From positions 1 through 13,338 of the forward strand of contig CALBOC010000150.1 of the NCBI GenBank assembly GCA_937896705.1: a stretch of DNA of 13,338 nucleotides. The letters run 5' to 3'. Shown here piece after piece: positions 5,933 to 13,338 of the stretch (position 1 is its first letter; every line of letters starts with the position of its first letter). Made by a program: the position numbers and the translations under genes. This stretch comes from an uncultured Micrococcaceae bacterium (lineage in GTDB: Bacteria > Actinomycetota > Actinomycetes > Actinomycetales > Micrococcaceae). Below the pieces are notes generated by a model that did no database searches, had not been told where the DNA came from, and saw only the letters and a program-made list of their open reading frames with translations.

Positions 5933-7539
5933 CTCTTGCCCAGTTCAGTGTCGGCGCATTGGTGTTATTACCGTTGCTCTCAGCGGCCGTGCTCGCCGTA
6001 TTACCCCATCTGGCTCGCCGCATCGCCGGGGTAGTTCTTGGCGTTGCCATGCTGGCCCTGACGGTCCCACTGGTGGTCACCGTGGCATCCGGTGAGGTTA
6101 TCGAAGTGCCACTGGGGAACTACGGTGCACCACTGGGCATCATGTTACGCGCCGATGGAATGTCAGCGATCTTCCTGGCACTCACCGCGGTGGTCGGACT
6201 GTGCGTGAGTATCTTCGCTGCGCTCGTGCCAGAAGCCACCGGGTCCAGATTCGATACTGGTCACCGCTCGCGGCCCGGACACCCAGGATTCTGGCCGCTA
6301 TGGTTTGGTGCCTGGACCGGACTCAACGCCGTATTTGTTACCGGAGACCTATTCAATGCGTATGTCGGATTAGAGCTCGTGGGGCTGACAGCAGTCGGGC
6401 TGGTTGCCCTGGGCGGCTCTCAGTCATGGGCGGCAGCACTACGCTATCTGTTCATCGCCGTGCTGGGGTCGCTCTTCTTTTTAGTCGCGGTCGGGCTGAT
6501 CGTCTCGGTCACGGGCACCCTGGATATGAACCAGGCAGCCGAGACACTCAGCCAAGACCCAGACAGTCACGCGGTCGCACTGGTTGCCATGGTGTTGCTG
6601 AGCTTCGGGCTGGCCATGAAAATTGCGTTGCTGCCGGCGCACCACTGGCTGGTACCCGCCCACGCCGGCGCACCATCCGCGGTCTCACCGTTACTAAGTG
6701 CCCTGGTCATCAAAGCCGCGCTATTTATTTTCATCCGCTGCTGGGGTTGGATTGCTATCCCTGCGGTCCTGGCCAACGATCCCGCAGCACCACCTGCCGG
6801 CTTCGACCTTCGCACCGGTCTCACCATTCTGGCTTGGGTCTTTGCGATCCTGGGTGTCCTGGGGCTGGTGATCGGGGCAATCATGGCCCTGCGCCAGACC
6901 CATCTGAAACCACTCATCGCCTATTCCACGGTGGCCCAAATTGGTTACTGGTTTTTATGGTTACCGATTTTGGTGATCCCGTCCGGTGAATCACTGGCCG
7001 ATACAGCGATTACCTTCATGGACGAGCCCGGAGTGAAATCCGGTGCGCTAGCAGGCACCGTGGGCCTGATTGTCGGCCACGGCCTGGCCAAAGCCGGCCT
7101 GTTCTTGACCGCTGGATACTTCAAAGAACGCTATGGCACCGATGAGATCTATCAGCTCTACGGGGTGGCCCGGTCGCATCCGTTATTAGTCATGACCATG
7201 GGCCTGACCGCCATCGGGCTGGCTGGCCTACCCTTCTCGCTGTCCTTTACCGGCAAATGGCAGCTCACCAGTGCTGCGTTGGCGGCCGGACATTACTGGA
7301 TGCTGCCGGTCATTGTCATTGCCACCGTGATGTCTGCGGCATATCTACTCCATGCCATTGCGCCGTTACTACGGGAGAAAAGCCCCGAGGGCAACGAAAT
7401 TGAGCATCCCGAACCCATCCGTGGTGATATTTCGGTGGTGGCCAAAGGGGCGCCACTCGTGCTGGGACTGCTCACCATGGTCACCGGATTTATGGGCGCA
7501 CCCATCTTCGAGCTGGTCGAGGTAGGTGTTCCGTGGTGA
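5929..7539 (+). CDS. mrpD: Mrp antiporter-like subunit D, first copy (Proton_antipo_M)
   Basis: This 536-residue polytopic membrane protein has about 14 helices and belongs to the MrpD/NuoN/NuoM proton-translocating family. The full set of family ion-path residues is visible: Glu149 in the fifth-helix motif NAYVGLELVGL, Lys231 in LAMKIALLPAHHWL, Lys262 in LSALVIKAALF and Lys388 in GHGLAKAGLF. ALRQTHLKPLIAYSTVAQIG (320-339) is the typical broken-helix region. The GTG start overlaps the mrpC stop as GTGA (5929-5932) and has GAGG 7 bases upstream. It is the first of three consecutive subunits of this type and most likely drives one cation/proton exchange path. Confidence 0.9.
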   Translation: MTLAQFSVGALVLLPLLSAAVLAVLPHLARRIAGVVLGVAMLALTVPLVVTVASGEVIEVPLGNYGAPLGIMLRADGMSAIFLALTAVVGLCVSIFAALVPEATGSRFDTGHRSRPGHPGFWPLWFGAWTGLNAVFVTGDLFNAYVGLELVGLTAVGLVALGGSQSWAAALRYLFIAVLGSLFFLVAVGLIVSVTGTLDMNQAAETLSQDPDSHAVALVAMVLLSFGLAMKIALLPAHHWLVPAHAGAPSAVSPLLSALVIKAALFIFIRCWGWIAIPAVLANDPAAPPAGFDLRTGLTILAWVFAILGVLGLVIGAIMALRQTHLKPLIAYSTVAQIGYWFLWLPILVIPSGESLADTAITFMDEPGVKSGALAGTVGLIVGHGLAKAGLFLTAGYFKERYGTDEIYQLYGVARSHPLLVMTMGLTAIGLAGLPFSLSFTGKWQLTSAALAAGHYWMLPVIVIATVMSAAYLLHAIAPLLREKSPEGNEIEHPEPIRGDISVVAKGAPLVLGLLTMVTGFMGAPIFELVEVGVPW

Positions 7540-9035
7540 GTGCACTATTATCTTGGGTTCCACTCGTGATGCTGCTGCTGTCTTTAGGCGCAGCCATTGC
7601 GATCTTCCCGATGCGCCCGGACCAAACCCGGCTGCGGACCACCGTGAACCTGACACTAGCCGTCCTCAAAGTCTTGCTCGTCTCGACGCTGTTTCCGCTG
7701 GTGTTGGTCGAAGAAGTCCACCCGGAATTCCGGATCCCATTCGTTCCCGGGCTCGATCTGGTGCTGCGAGTCGATGCGCTCTCCTTACTCTTCGCGGCCT
7801 TATCCTCCGTGTTGTGGCTGATCACCACGGTCTATGCGATCGGCTATTTAGCCGGCAAACCAAACCAGAGCCGGTTCTTTGGGTTCTTCAGCCTGTGCGT
7901 CACCGCAACCGTGGGCATCTCTTTTGCCGGCAACCTGGTGACTTTCTTGGTGTTCTACGAGCTGCTGACCCTGGTCACCTACCCGTTGGTGGCCCACTGG
8001 GGCACACCCGAAGCACTCCGGGCAGCTCGGACCTATTTACGTTTCACCATCCCGGGCGGGTTAGCCCTGCTGATCGCCGTGGTCTGGCTCACCGTCTACG
8101 CCGGGGAAGCCGACTTCAGCCCCGGTGGTGCCCAAGGCGTCGATGTGCTGGCCGAAAACTCACCGGGGATCGCGACCGTTATTTTCATCTTCTTCATCCT
8201 CGGGCTCGGTGTGAAAGCCGCCCTGGTGCCACTGCACGGGTGGCTCCCGCTAGCCATGGTCGCCCCGGCTCCGGTATCTGCCCTATTGCACGCCGTGGCC
8301 GTCGTCAAGGCCGGAGTGTTTGGCATCATTCGTGTCGTCGACGATGTCTACGGCATCCAGACGGCTAGCGACTTAGGCCTGCTGGAACCGCTGTTGATCA
8401 TCGGCTGTGTCACGATTGTCTACGGGTCATATCAGGCGCTGCGTCAAACGAACCTCAAACGCCGACTGGCCTATTCCACGGTCTCGCAGGTGTCCTACGT
8501 GGTCTTAGGCCTTGGGCTGGCCACCGTAACCGGCACCACCGGAGGGATCGTGCACCTGGTACATCAGGGCATGATGAAAATTACGCTCTTCTTCTGCGCC
8601 GGGCTATTCCAAGAAACCGTCAACGTGCACGATGTCAAAGAAACGCGCGGCCTAGGCTACCGGATGCCGTGGTCATCGACGGCCTTTACTGTCGCCGCGC
8701 TGGGTATGATCGGGCTCCCACCCACCGCAGGATTTATCTCGAAATGGCACCTGGGGATCGGCGCGCTGGACTCGGAGACCCCGTGGGCCTTGAGCATTTT
8801 GGTGATCTCCTCGTTGATGAACTCGATGTATTTCTTACCGATCATCTATCGGATGTGGTTCCGTAAATCCGAGATAGCCGAACCCACGGCCGTGACCGAG
8901 CCGAAAATGATGGTCCTCCCCGCGCTGGTCACCACCGGTTTTGTGTTGGCCATGGGCTTGGGTGCCAACATGCCCTTTGCTCCGTTAGACATTGCCGAGA
9001 CCATCAGTGAGGGGGTGTTTGCCGATGTTGATTAG
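7533..9035 (+). CDS. mrpD: Mrp antiporter-like subunit D, second copy (Proton_antipo_M)
   Basis: This 500-residue member of the MrpD/NuoL/NuoM family has about 14 helices. Glu143 lies in FLVFYELLTLVTYPLV, Lys228 in GLGVKAALVPLHGWLP, His253 and Lys259 in LLHAVAVVKAG, Lys349 in HQGMMKITLFF and Lys404 in GFISKWHLG, so all expected charged residues of the proton channel are kept. It shares RQTNLKRRLAYSTVSQ (304-319) with the other two copies but is a distinct subfamily, not a recent duplicate. GTG at 7533 is preferred, with AGG 6 bases upstream; the adjacent GTG at 7536 is also possible and would form a GTGA overlap. It overlaps the preceding gene by 7 bases and the next by 11. Confidence 0.9.
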   Translation: MVSALLSWVPLVMLLLSLGAAIAIFPMRPDQTRLRTTVNLTLAVLKVLLVSTLFPLVLVEEVHPEFRIPFVPGLDLVLRVDALSLLFAALSSVLWLITTVYAIGYLAGKPNQSRFFGFFSLCVTATVGISFAGNLVTFLVFYELLTLVTYPLVAHWGTPEALRAARTYLRFTIPGGLALLIAVVWLTVYAGEADFSPGGAQGVDVLAENSPGIATVIFIFFILGLGVKAALVPLHGWLPLAMVAPAPVSALLHAVAVVKAGVFGIIRVVDDVYGIQTASDLGLLEPLLIIGCVTIVYGSYQALRQTNLKRRLAYSTVSQVSYVVLGLGLATVTGTTGGIVHLVHQGMMKITLFFCAGLFQETVNVHDVKETRGLGYRMPWSSTAFTVAALGMIGLPPTAGFISKWHLGIGALDSETPWALSILVISSLMNSMYFLPIIYRMWFRKSEIAEPTAVTEPKMMVLPALVTTGFVLAMGLGANMPFAPLDIAETISEGVFADVD

Positions 9036-10830
9036 CCTCAGCTTGTTGACCCCCGTGCTGTTTGCGGCACTCATCCCGCTGGCCGGGCTAGCACCGCGAG
9101 CCACGCAGCTTCGGATCCGGCGTGGCATGTCGATCATTGCGCCTGCGGCCACGCTGCCAGCTATCGCGCTGGCCATCTGGGGTGCCGGTGAACAAGTCCA
9201 CGCCGAATGGATCCTCACCGGGATCACCCTGGCCGTGGACAATATTGCCCGTGGTTTATTGCTCATCGGCGCGTTACTTTACGGGGCCGCTTTGTTGTCG
9301 GTGACGTGGTCCAAGCTTGACACCCGAGAGCCCGCCAGCGGTGCGCTCTCGGGCTTCCTTTTGGCAAGCTACACCGGCAATATCGGGGTGTACCTGGCGG
9401 CGGACGTGGTCAGCTTTTATCTGTTCTTCGGGTTCATGAGTTTTTCGGCGCTGGGCCTGGTGGTGCATTACCGGACCAAATCCGCGCACCGAGCCGCCGG
9501 GATCTACCTGGTCATGACCGTCATCTCGGAAACCGCATTATTAGCCGGGATCATTTTGACCGCCCAAGCCGGTGGCAAAATGCTGGCCGATGCCCCCGAT
9601 GCGGTGTTGGCCTCGCCGTACACCGGGCTGATTCTGGTCGTGTTGCTCATCGGTTTCGGGGTTAAAGCCGGCACCGCGCCCCTGCACGTCTGGTTGCCCT
9701 TGGCCCACCCGGCCGCACCGCCGGCCGCGTCAGCGGTCCTTTCCGGGGCCATGGTCAAAGCCGGTATGGTCGGTTTCTTACGGTTCTTCCCCTTACAGGA
9801 TGTTGCCGCCGAAATGAACCCCACGATCGAAGGGTTCGGCTGGCTACTCATGGCGCTGGCACTGGTGAGCGCGTTTGCCTCGGTCATCTTCGGAGTCGTG
9901 CAATACGACGCCAAGACCGTGCTGGCATACTCGACCATCTCGCAGATGGGCTTTATCGGAGCACTCATCGCCGCCGGACTGATTAACGTGGACATGGCCC
10001 AAGATACCGCTGACGCGGCGGTGTTATATGCGGTCCATCACGGGTTAGCGAAAGGCGCGCTCTTTTTAGGCGTACCCGTGATCAAACACTATGGGCGCGG
10101 TGCAGCAGGTGTCGTCGTGACCATCGGCATGATTGGTGCCGGACTCGCGGTCGCGGGCGCCCCCATTACCTCCGGCGGGCTGGGCAAATACGTCGGAAAA
10201 GACGCCGTGGCAGGACTGACCATCGCCGGCATCGGACTGGACTATATTTTGCCGTTGGTCGCCACCGGTTCAACGCTGTTATTACTGCGCTTTGCTTGGG
10301 TCGTTCTCCACGACGAACGGCAAGCGCATAGAAGTATCGACGGCGAACTCATCGCCTGGCTGGCTGTGTGTCTGGCAGGTATCGGCGTGCCCTGGCTGGT
10401 CGGGGCGTACTGGTCCCCGCTGGGCCTGCCCGACTGGACGGACCCTTCGACCGTGTGGGACTCCGTGTGGCCCATCGGGCTGGGACTCATCATCGGGGCG
10501 GGGCTCTGGGTGGCCGACCGTTACGGGTGGGCACCGGAACGGACCCGCGACGAACCCGTTATTCCCGCCGGCGATCTGGTCGTATTAGAAGAACGCGGCG
10601 TGCGTGGGCTGATCGGTCACGGGGGCGGGCTGCTGAAAAACATCCATGGCTGGACCAGCAGAGTACGTGACAGTGGCAACCAGCTGGCCTCGGACACAGC
10701 CGAGCAGGTCCAAACCACCACCGAGGCCACCAACGAGCAACTACGACCCTGGCCGCGTTTTGGCACCAGTGCCGTCGTATTCGTCGTCATCGTGTTGGTC
10801 ATCAGCCTGAGCATCGCAGGAGGTTCATGA
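9025..10830 (+). CDS. mrpD: Mrp antiporter-like subunit, third copy with C-terminal extension
   Basis: This 601-residue protein of the same Proton_antipo_M family is longer than its two neighbours. Lys214 (GFGVKAGTAPLHVWLP), Lys245 (GAMVKAG), Lys343 (HHGLAKGALF) and TVLAYSTISQMGFIG (298-312) are conserved. The fifth-helix glutamate is absent: where the family has F-W-E-x-M-S-L this protein has F-F-G-F-M-S-F (Gly136). After the core, a soluble polar stretch (about 500-580, Gly- and Thr-rich, probably partly helical) leads to a final TM helix (582-599). This could act like the lateral helix plus last helix of NuoL/MrpA, so this subunit may replace the missing MrpA core; that is inference. The ATG at 9025 is chosen because GGGGG lies about 10 bases upstream; the frame extends 11 codons further with only a TTG. 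Confidence 0.86.
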   Translation: MLISLSLLTPVLFAALIPLAGLAPRATQLRIRRGMSIIAPAATLPAIALAIWGAGEQVHAEWILTGITLAVDNIARGLLLIGALLYGAALLSVTWSKLDTREPASGALSGFLLASYTGNIGVYLAADVVSFYLFFGFMSFSALGLVVHYRTKSAHRAAGIYLVMTVISETALLAGIILTAQAGGKMLADAPDAVLASPYTGLILVVLLIGFGVKAGTAPLHVWLPLAHPAAPPAASAVLSGAMVKAGMVGFLRFFPLQDVAAEMNPTIEGFGWLLMALALVSAFASVIFGVVQYDAKTVLAYSTISQMGFIGALIAAGLINVDMAQDTADAAVLYAVHHGLAKGALFLGVPVIKHYGRGAAGVVVTIGMIGAGLAVAGAPITSGGLGKYVGKDAVAGLTIAGIGLDYILPLVATGSTLLLLRFAWVVLHDERQAHRSIDGELIAWLAVCLAGIGVPWLVGAYWSPLGLPDWTDPSTVWDSVWPIGLGLIIGAGLWVADRYGWAPERTRDEPVIPAGDLVVLEERGVRGLIGHGGGLLKNIHGWTSRVRDSGNQLASDTAEQVQTTTEATNEQLRPWPRFGTSAVVFVVIVLVISLSIAGGS

Positions 10831-11348
10831 TGCGTTGGGTGTTGAGCGCCATCTTCCGGTATGCGGTGTTCTTCTTAGTGTGGTTAGGACTGTCGGCAGC
10901 CGATCCTAGCAACCTGATCTACGGCGTGATTGCGGTGGCCGCCACCACGGCACTGAGCATGGCCCTACTTCCGCCCAAGCGCCCAGCATTTCAGCTGTGG
11001 CCCGCTCGCATCTGGGGGACCGTGCGACTCGTCGCCTGGTTCCTAGTACAATCTGTCAGCGGGGGAGCAGATGTGGCACGACGCGCGCTGAGCCCGCAGG
11101 TTGATATCGCCCCGGCGGTGGTCGATGTTCAGGTACGGCTGCCACACGGTGCCGCCCAGCAGCTGTGCTTTTTATTGATGAATCTCCTGCCGGGCTCGAT
11201 GGTCCAGCACGTGAGAACGGTCGATGGCCAGCTGGTGGCTGAGATCCACACGCTGGCTTTAGAACTGGAGCCTGGCGAACAGTGGCAAACGCTCCAGGAT
11301 CGGGTCCAGCAAGCTTTTCAGGTGGCAGACAACAACGCGGCCACCTGA
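10830..11348 (+). CDS. mrpE: Mrp-type Na+/H+ antiporter subunit E
   Basis: This 172-residue protein fits MrpE/MnhE. Two or three N-terminal TM helices (about 5-50) are followed by a helix with RIWGTVRLVAWFLVQSVSGGADVARRAL and a cytoplasmic alpha/beta domain. That domain contains the family segment CFLLMNLLPGSM (MrpE pattern ...S-x-T-LTPGT) and ends with a helix ahead of the stop. There are two adjacent ATGs, at 10827 and 10830. The second is preferred because AGGAGG (10818-10823) is then 6 bases away rather than 3, and the stop/start junction becomes TGATG. It is the last gene of the Mrp operon. Its stop codon lies inside the loop of a strong hairpin. Confidence 0.88.
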   Translation: MRWVLSAIFRYAVFFLVWLGLSAADPSNLIYGVIAVAATTALSMALLPPKRPAFQLWPARIWGTVRLVAWFLVQSVSGGADVARRALSPQVDIAPAVVDVQVRLPHGAAQQLCFLLMNLLPGSMVQHVRTVDGQLVAEIHTLALELEPGEQWQTLQDRVQQAFQVADNNAAT

Positions 11349-11370
11349 CGAGAACAGGAGGCCGCGTTGT
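11332..11370. terminator. Strong hairpin between mrpE and betA, possible bidirectional terminator
   Basis: ACAACGCGGCC (11332-11342) pairs perfectly with GGCCGCGTTGT (11360-11370), an 11-bp stem. It continues after an A-A mismatch with CCT (11344-11346) pairing AGG (11356-11358) around a 9-base loop. The mrpE stop codon spans the stem-loop border (11346-11348). There is no T-tract on either side, so it is not a classical Rho-independent terminator. In high-G+C actinobacteria such U-less hairpins between convergent genes are common candidates for transcript ends or for 3'-end protection. Confidence 0.6.
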
Positions 11371-11385
11371 GCAGGACGGCGCGAA

Positions 11386-12942
11386 CTACTGATCGGCCGC
11401 GATGAGCTCTGCTGCGCGTTCGCCCATGAGCATCACAGTGATGTTGGGGTTCACGGCAGTCAGCTGCGGCATCGCTGAGGCGTCAACTACGCGAAGCCCG
11501 GTGGTCCCTTTGACCCGCAATTGCGGGTCCAACGGTGACATGTCATCATCAACCGCGCCCATCCGGCAGCTGCCGGCCGGGTGGTAGACGGTGTTGTGGG
11601 TTTTGGAGATATATTCGGCGAGGTCTTCATCTGACTGAGCCTCTTTGCCGGGGAACAATTCCCGGTCGGCATAGTCGGCCATCGGTTCTTGGGCGACAAT
11701 CTCGCGGGCCAACCTGATACCCGCAATCGCGACCCGCATGTCATGGCCTTCGGGGTCCGTAAAGTACCGCGGATCGACCTTCGGTTTATCGGCGTAGTCT
11801 CGGGAGCGCAACCGCACGGTGCCACGTGACTTTGCGTGCGTGACGTTCGGGGTCAGAGCGAAGGATTCATCCTCGTGTGGGTAGCCGTGGCGACGGGTGT
11901 GCATCGAAAATGGCACTGATCCGTAGTGCATCATGAGATCCGGCAGGTCCAAACCGTCTTCAGTAGGAGAAAAGATCCCGATCTCCCACCACTGGGTCGC
12001 TTCGCGGGTCATTTCGACCTTTGACGCCCATGAGATGACGGCTTCTGGGTGGTCCTGCAGGTTGGAACCCACGCCGGGGGAGTCCACCCGGACTTCGACG
12101 CCTACTTCGTTGAGATGGTCTGCCGGACCGATGCCAGACAACATCAGCAGTTTGGGCGTATCGATGGCCCCTGCTGAGACGATGACTTCCCGGTTGGCGT
12201 GCAAGGTCGCCGTGCGACTAAACGCGTTGTTGAGATACTCCACACCGGTGGCCCGGTTGTCCTCGTCTAAGACGATGCGAGTCACCCAGTGATCCGTGAG
12301 AATATCGAGATTCTCCCGATCCATGATCGGATGCAGATAGGACACCGAAGACGAAGCCCGCGTGCCGTCTTTTTTCGAGTTGATCTGAAAAAACCCGGCA
12401 CCGTTGATTACCGTGGAGCCGTTGTTGAACTGCACTTTCGGAATGCCCTGTTGCTCGCAGGCTTCCAACAGTGCACCACCGAGCGGATCGGTGGGTGGCA
12501 CGTTCATGAGCTCTACCGGGCCATCGGTGCCGTTGTGCTCACCGGTGTTGTCATTAGTTTCCAGCCGCTTGATGAGCGGCAGCATGGTTTCGGCGTTCCA
12601 ACCCGCAGCGCCCATATCTTCCCAGAGATCCATATCTTCTGCGGGTGGATGGAATGCGATACACGAGTTATGTGATGAGCAGCCGCCCAGGACTTTCGCG
12701 CGAGCATGACGCATGAAAGAGTTGCCTTTTTCCTGCTCTTCAATCGTGTAGTCCCAGTCCATCCCGGATTCCAGTAGTTCTGGCCACCGGTTGAGTTGTA
12801 GGACCTCGGGTTTATCCACGTCGGTGGGACCTGCTTCAAGCAAGGCAACCGTAACGTTGGGATCTTCACTGAGCCGAGCTGCCACGACTGCTCCGGCGGA
12901 GCCGCCCCCGACCACCACATAATCGTAATTCGTTGTTGTCAC
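11386..12942 (-). CDS. betA: Choline dehydrogenase, GMC oxidoreductase family
   Basis: This 518-residue FAD enzyme would oxidise choline to betaine aldehyde. The FAD-binding Rossmann motif VVVGGGSAGAVVAARLSEDP lies near the N-terminus. A second GMC signature, KVLGGCSSHN, and the SAGAIDTPKLLMLSGIGP signature follow. The catalytic pair is visible as His454 in VYHPAGSCRMG and Asn498 in AVNPNITVMLMG, as in BetA and other GMC members. I chose GTG at 12942 because GGAG lies 6 bases upstream and family members start just before the YDYVVVGGG strand; ATG at 12954 is the alternative but has its SD-like bases abutting the codon. It lies 25 bp after betB on the same strand, a classic betBA arrangement. 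Other GMC alcohol oxidases are possible, but the neighbour makes choline the best call. Confidence 0.88.
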   Translation of the reverse strand: MTTTNYDYVVVGGGSAGAVVAARLSEDPNVTVALLEAGPTDVDKPEVLQLNRWPELLESGMDWDYTIEEQEKGNSFMRHARAKVLGGCSSHNSCIAFHPPAEDMDLWEDMGAAGWNAETMLPLIKRLETNDNTGEHNGTDGPVELMNVPPTDPLGGALLEACEQQGIPKVQFNNGSTVINGAGFFQINSKKDGTRASSSVSYLHPIMDRENLDILTDHWVTRIVLDEDNRATGVEYLNNAFSRTATLHANREVIVSAGAIDTPKLLMLSGIGPADHLNEVGVEVRVDSPGVGSNLQDHPEAVISWASKVEMTREATQWWEIGIFSPTEDGLDLPDLMMHYGSVPFSMHTRRHGYPHEDESFALTPNVTHAKSRGTVRLRSRDYADKPKVDPRYFTDPEGHDMRVAIAGIRLAREIVAQEPMADYADRELFPGKEAQSDEDLAEYISKTHNTVYHPAGSCRMGAVDDDMSPLDPQLRVKGTTGLRVVDASAMPQLTAVNPNITVMLMGERAAELIAADQ

Positions 12943-12967
12943 GTTGTACTCCATTCCTGCGGGTGTG

Positions 12968-13338
12968 TTAGAACGCGTCTTTGCGAGGGAACCAACCGGA
13001 AACGGCCGGCTCGGTGTTTTCATAAATATGTTTTGAGATGGTGTATTCTTCGAGTCCGGCAATGCCTAATTCACGGCCGATGCCGGACTGTTTGAAGCCG
13101 CCCCATTCTGCCTGTGGCAGGTAGGGATGGTAGTCATTGACCCAGATGGTGCCATGACGCAGTTTGCGTGAGACTCGGTTGGTGACGCCTGAATCTGAGG
13201 ACCATACGGCACCGGCCAGCCCATAGTCAGTATCATTGGCGATCGCGATCGCTTCAGCTTCGGTTGAAAACGTTTCCACCGTGATGACCGGGCCGAAGCC
13301 CTCTTCAATAACCGCTGGGTTATCTGCGGTGCACTGGT
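12968..13338 (-). CDS. betB: Betaine aldehyde dehydrogenase, C-terminal part (5' end outside window)
   Basis: The frame is open from the right edge to a TAA at 12970-12968, giving the last 122 residues of an aldehyde dehydrogenase of normally about 490-500. Visible family features are EEGFGPVITVETF (the EE-x-FGPV cofactor-site segment, with Gly in place of the usual Ile), ANDTDYGLAGAVW, and GTIWVNDYHPYLPQAEWGG followed by FKQSGIGRELG and GLEEY. The NDYHPYLPQAEWGG segment is typical of betaine aldehyde dehydrogenases. The catalytic Cys and Glu lie outside the window. It would oxidise betaine aldehyde from BetA to glycine betaine with NAD+. It is upstream of betA in the same operon, with a 25-bp gap. 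Confidence 0.9.
   Translation of the reverse strand, partial: QCTADNPAVIEEGFGPVITVETFSTEAEAIAIANDTDYGLAGAVWSSDSGVTNRVSRKLRHGTIWVNDYHPYLPQAEWGGFKQSGIGRELGIAGLEEYTISKHIYENTEPAVSGWFPRKDAF

Noticed and set aside
6201..6989. A 262-residue open frame on the + strand inside the first mrpD copy
   Set aside because: It has the same shadow-frame composition, and the overlapping frame contains all Mrp ion-path residues.
7526..8368. A 280-residue open frame on the + strand inside the second mrpD copy
   Set aside because: It is Arg/His/Pro-rich with no membrane segments or motifs, and it overlaps a strongly supported membrane protein in another frame.
4062..11348. A membrane-bound hydrogenase or complex I instead of an Mrp antiporter
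   Set aside because: No NiFe or iron-sulfur subunits, CxxC cluster motifs or quinone-site subunits occur in the window. All eight genes are Mrp membrane subunits, including MrpE, F and G.
12955..13062. A longer N-terminus for betA overlapping the end of betB
   Set aside because: The added residues do not match GMC proteins and would overlap betB by about 95 bases. The frame from 12942 begins right before the FAD-binding strand.

Overview
The window looks like chromosomal DNA from a moderately high-G+C actinobacterium, most likely a salt- or alkali-tolerant member of the Micrococcales. That placement is an inference from GTG/ATG start usage with Shine-Dalgarno (SD) sites, TAGGGT-type promoter spacing, protein family flavour and the choline/Mrp gene content. 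No rRNA, tRNA, CRISPR array, insertion sequence or phage gene was found. Coding density is high and gene junctions are very tight.

Left part (1-1468, + strand): the 3' end of an IclR-family regulator, then an Ldh2-type (malate/L-lactate dehydrogenase family) NAD(P)H oxidoreductase that lacks two histidines usual in the family. This gene ends tail-to-tail, overlapping by 3 bases, with a leftward sulfur-related operon.

Sulfur-relay operon (3711 to 1465, - strand): a small TusA-like protein, a DsrE-like protein, and a fusion of a second TusA-like domain to a complete MetE/UroD-type methyltransferase domain with an intact zinc site (His-x-Cys, Glu, Cys). Both TusA-like domains have Cys-Gly where classical TusA has Cys-Pro. 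Persulfide carriers placed with, and partly fused to, a zinc thiol-alkyltransferase suggest a dedicated sulfur/methyl-sulfur transfer pathway. This is the most unusual system in the window.

Divergent spacer (3712-4061): carries the likely promoter of the sulfur operon and, next to the Mrp operon, a leader able to form mutually exclusive hairpins just upstream of the ribosome-binding site.

Mrp operon (4062-11348, + strand): eight overlapping genes in the order F, G, DUF4040-MbhE-B fusion, C, D-type, D-type, D-type, E. They encode a multisubunit membrane Na+/H+ antiporter. There is no full-length MrpA. Its parts appear to be split between the fused B protein and a third antiporter-like subunit, an arrangement closer to archaeal Mrp/Mbh modules than to the textbook A-G operon.

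Right part (11386-13338, - strand): betA (choline dehydrogenase, GMC family) downstream of the 3' end of betB (betaine aldehyde dehydrogenase), which make the osmoprotectant glycine betaine. A strong hairpin separates mrpE from betA. Mrp and bet together point to sodium, pH and osmotic adaptation.
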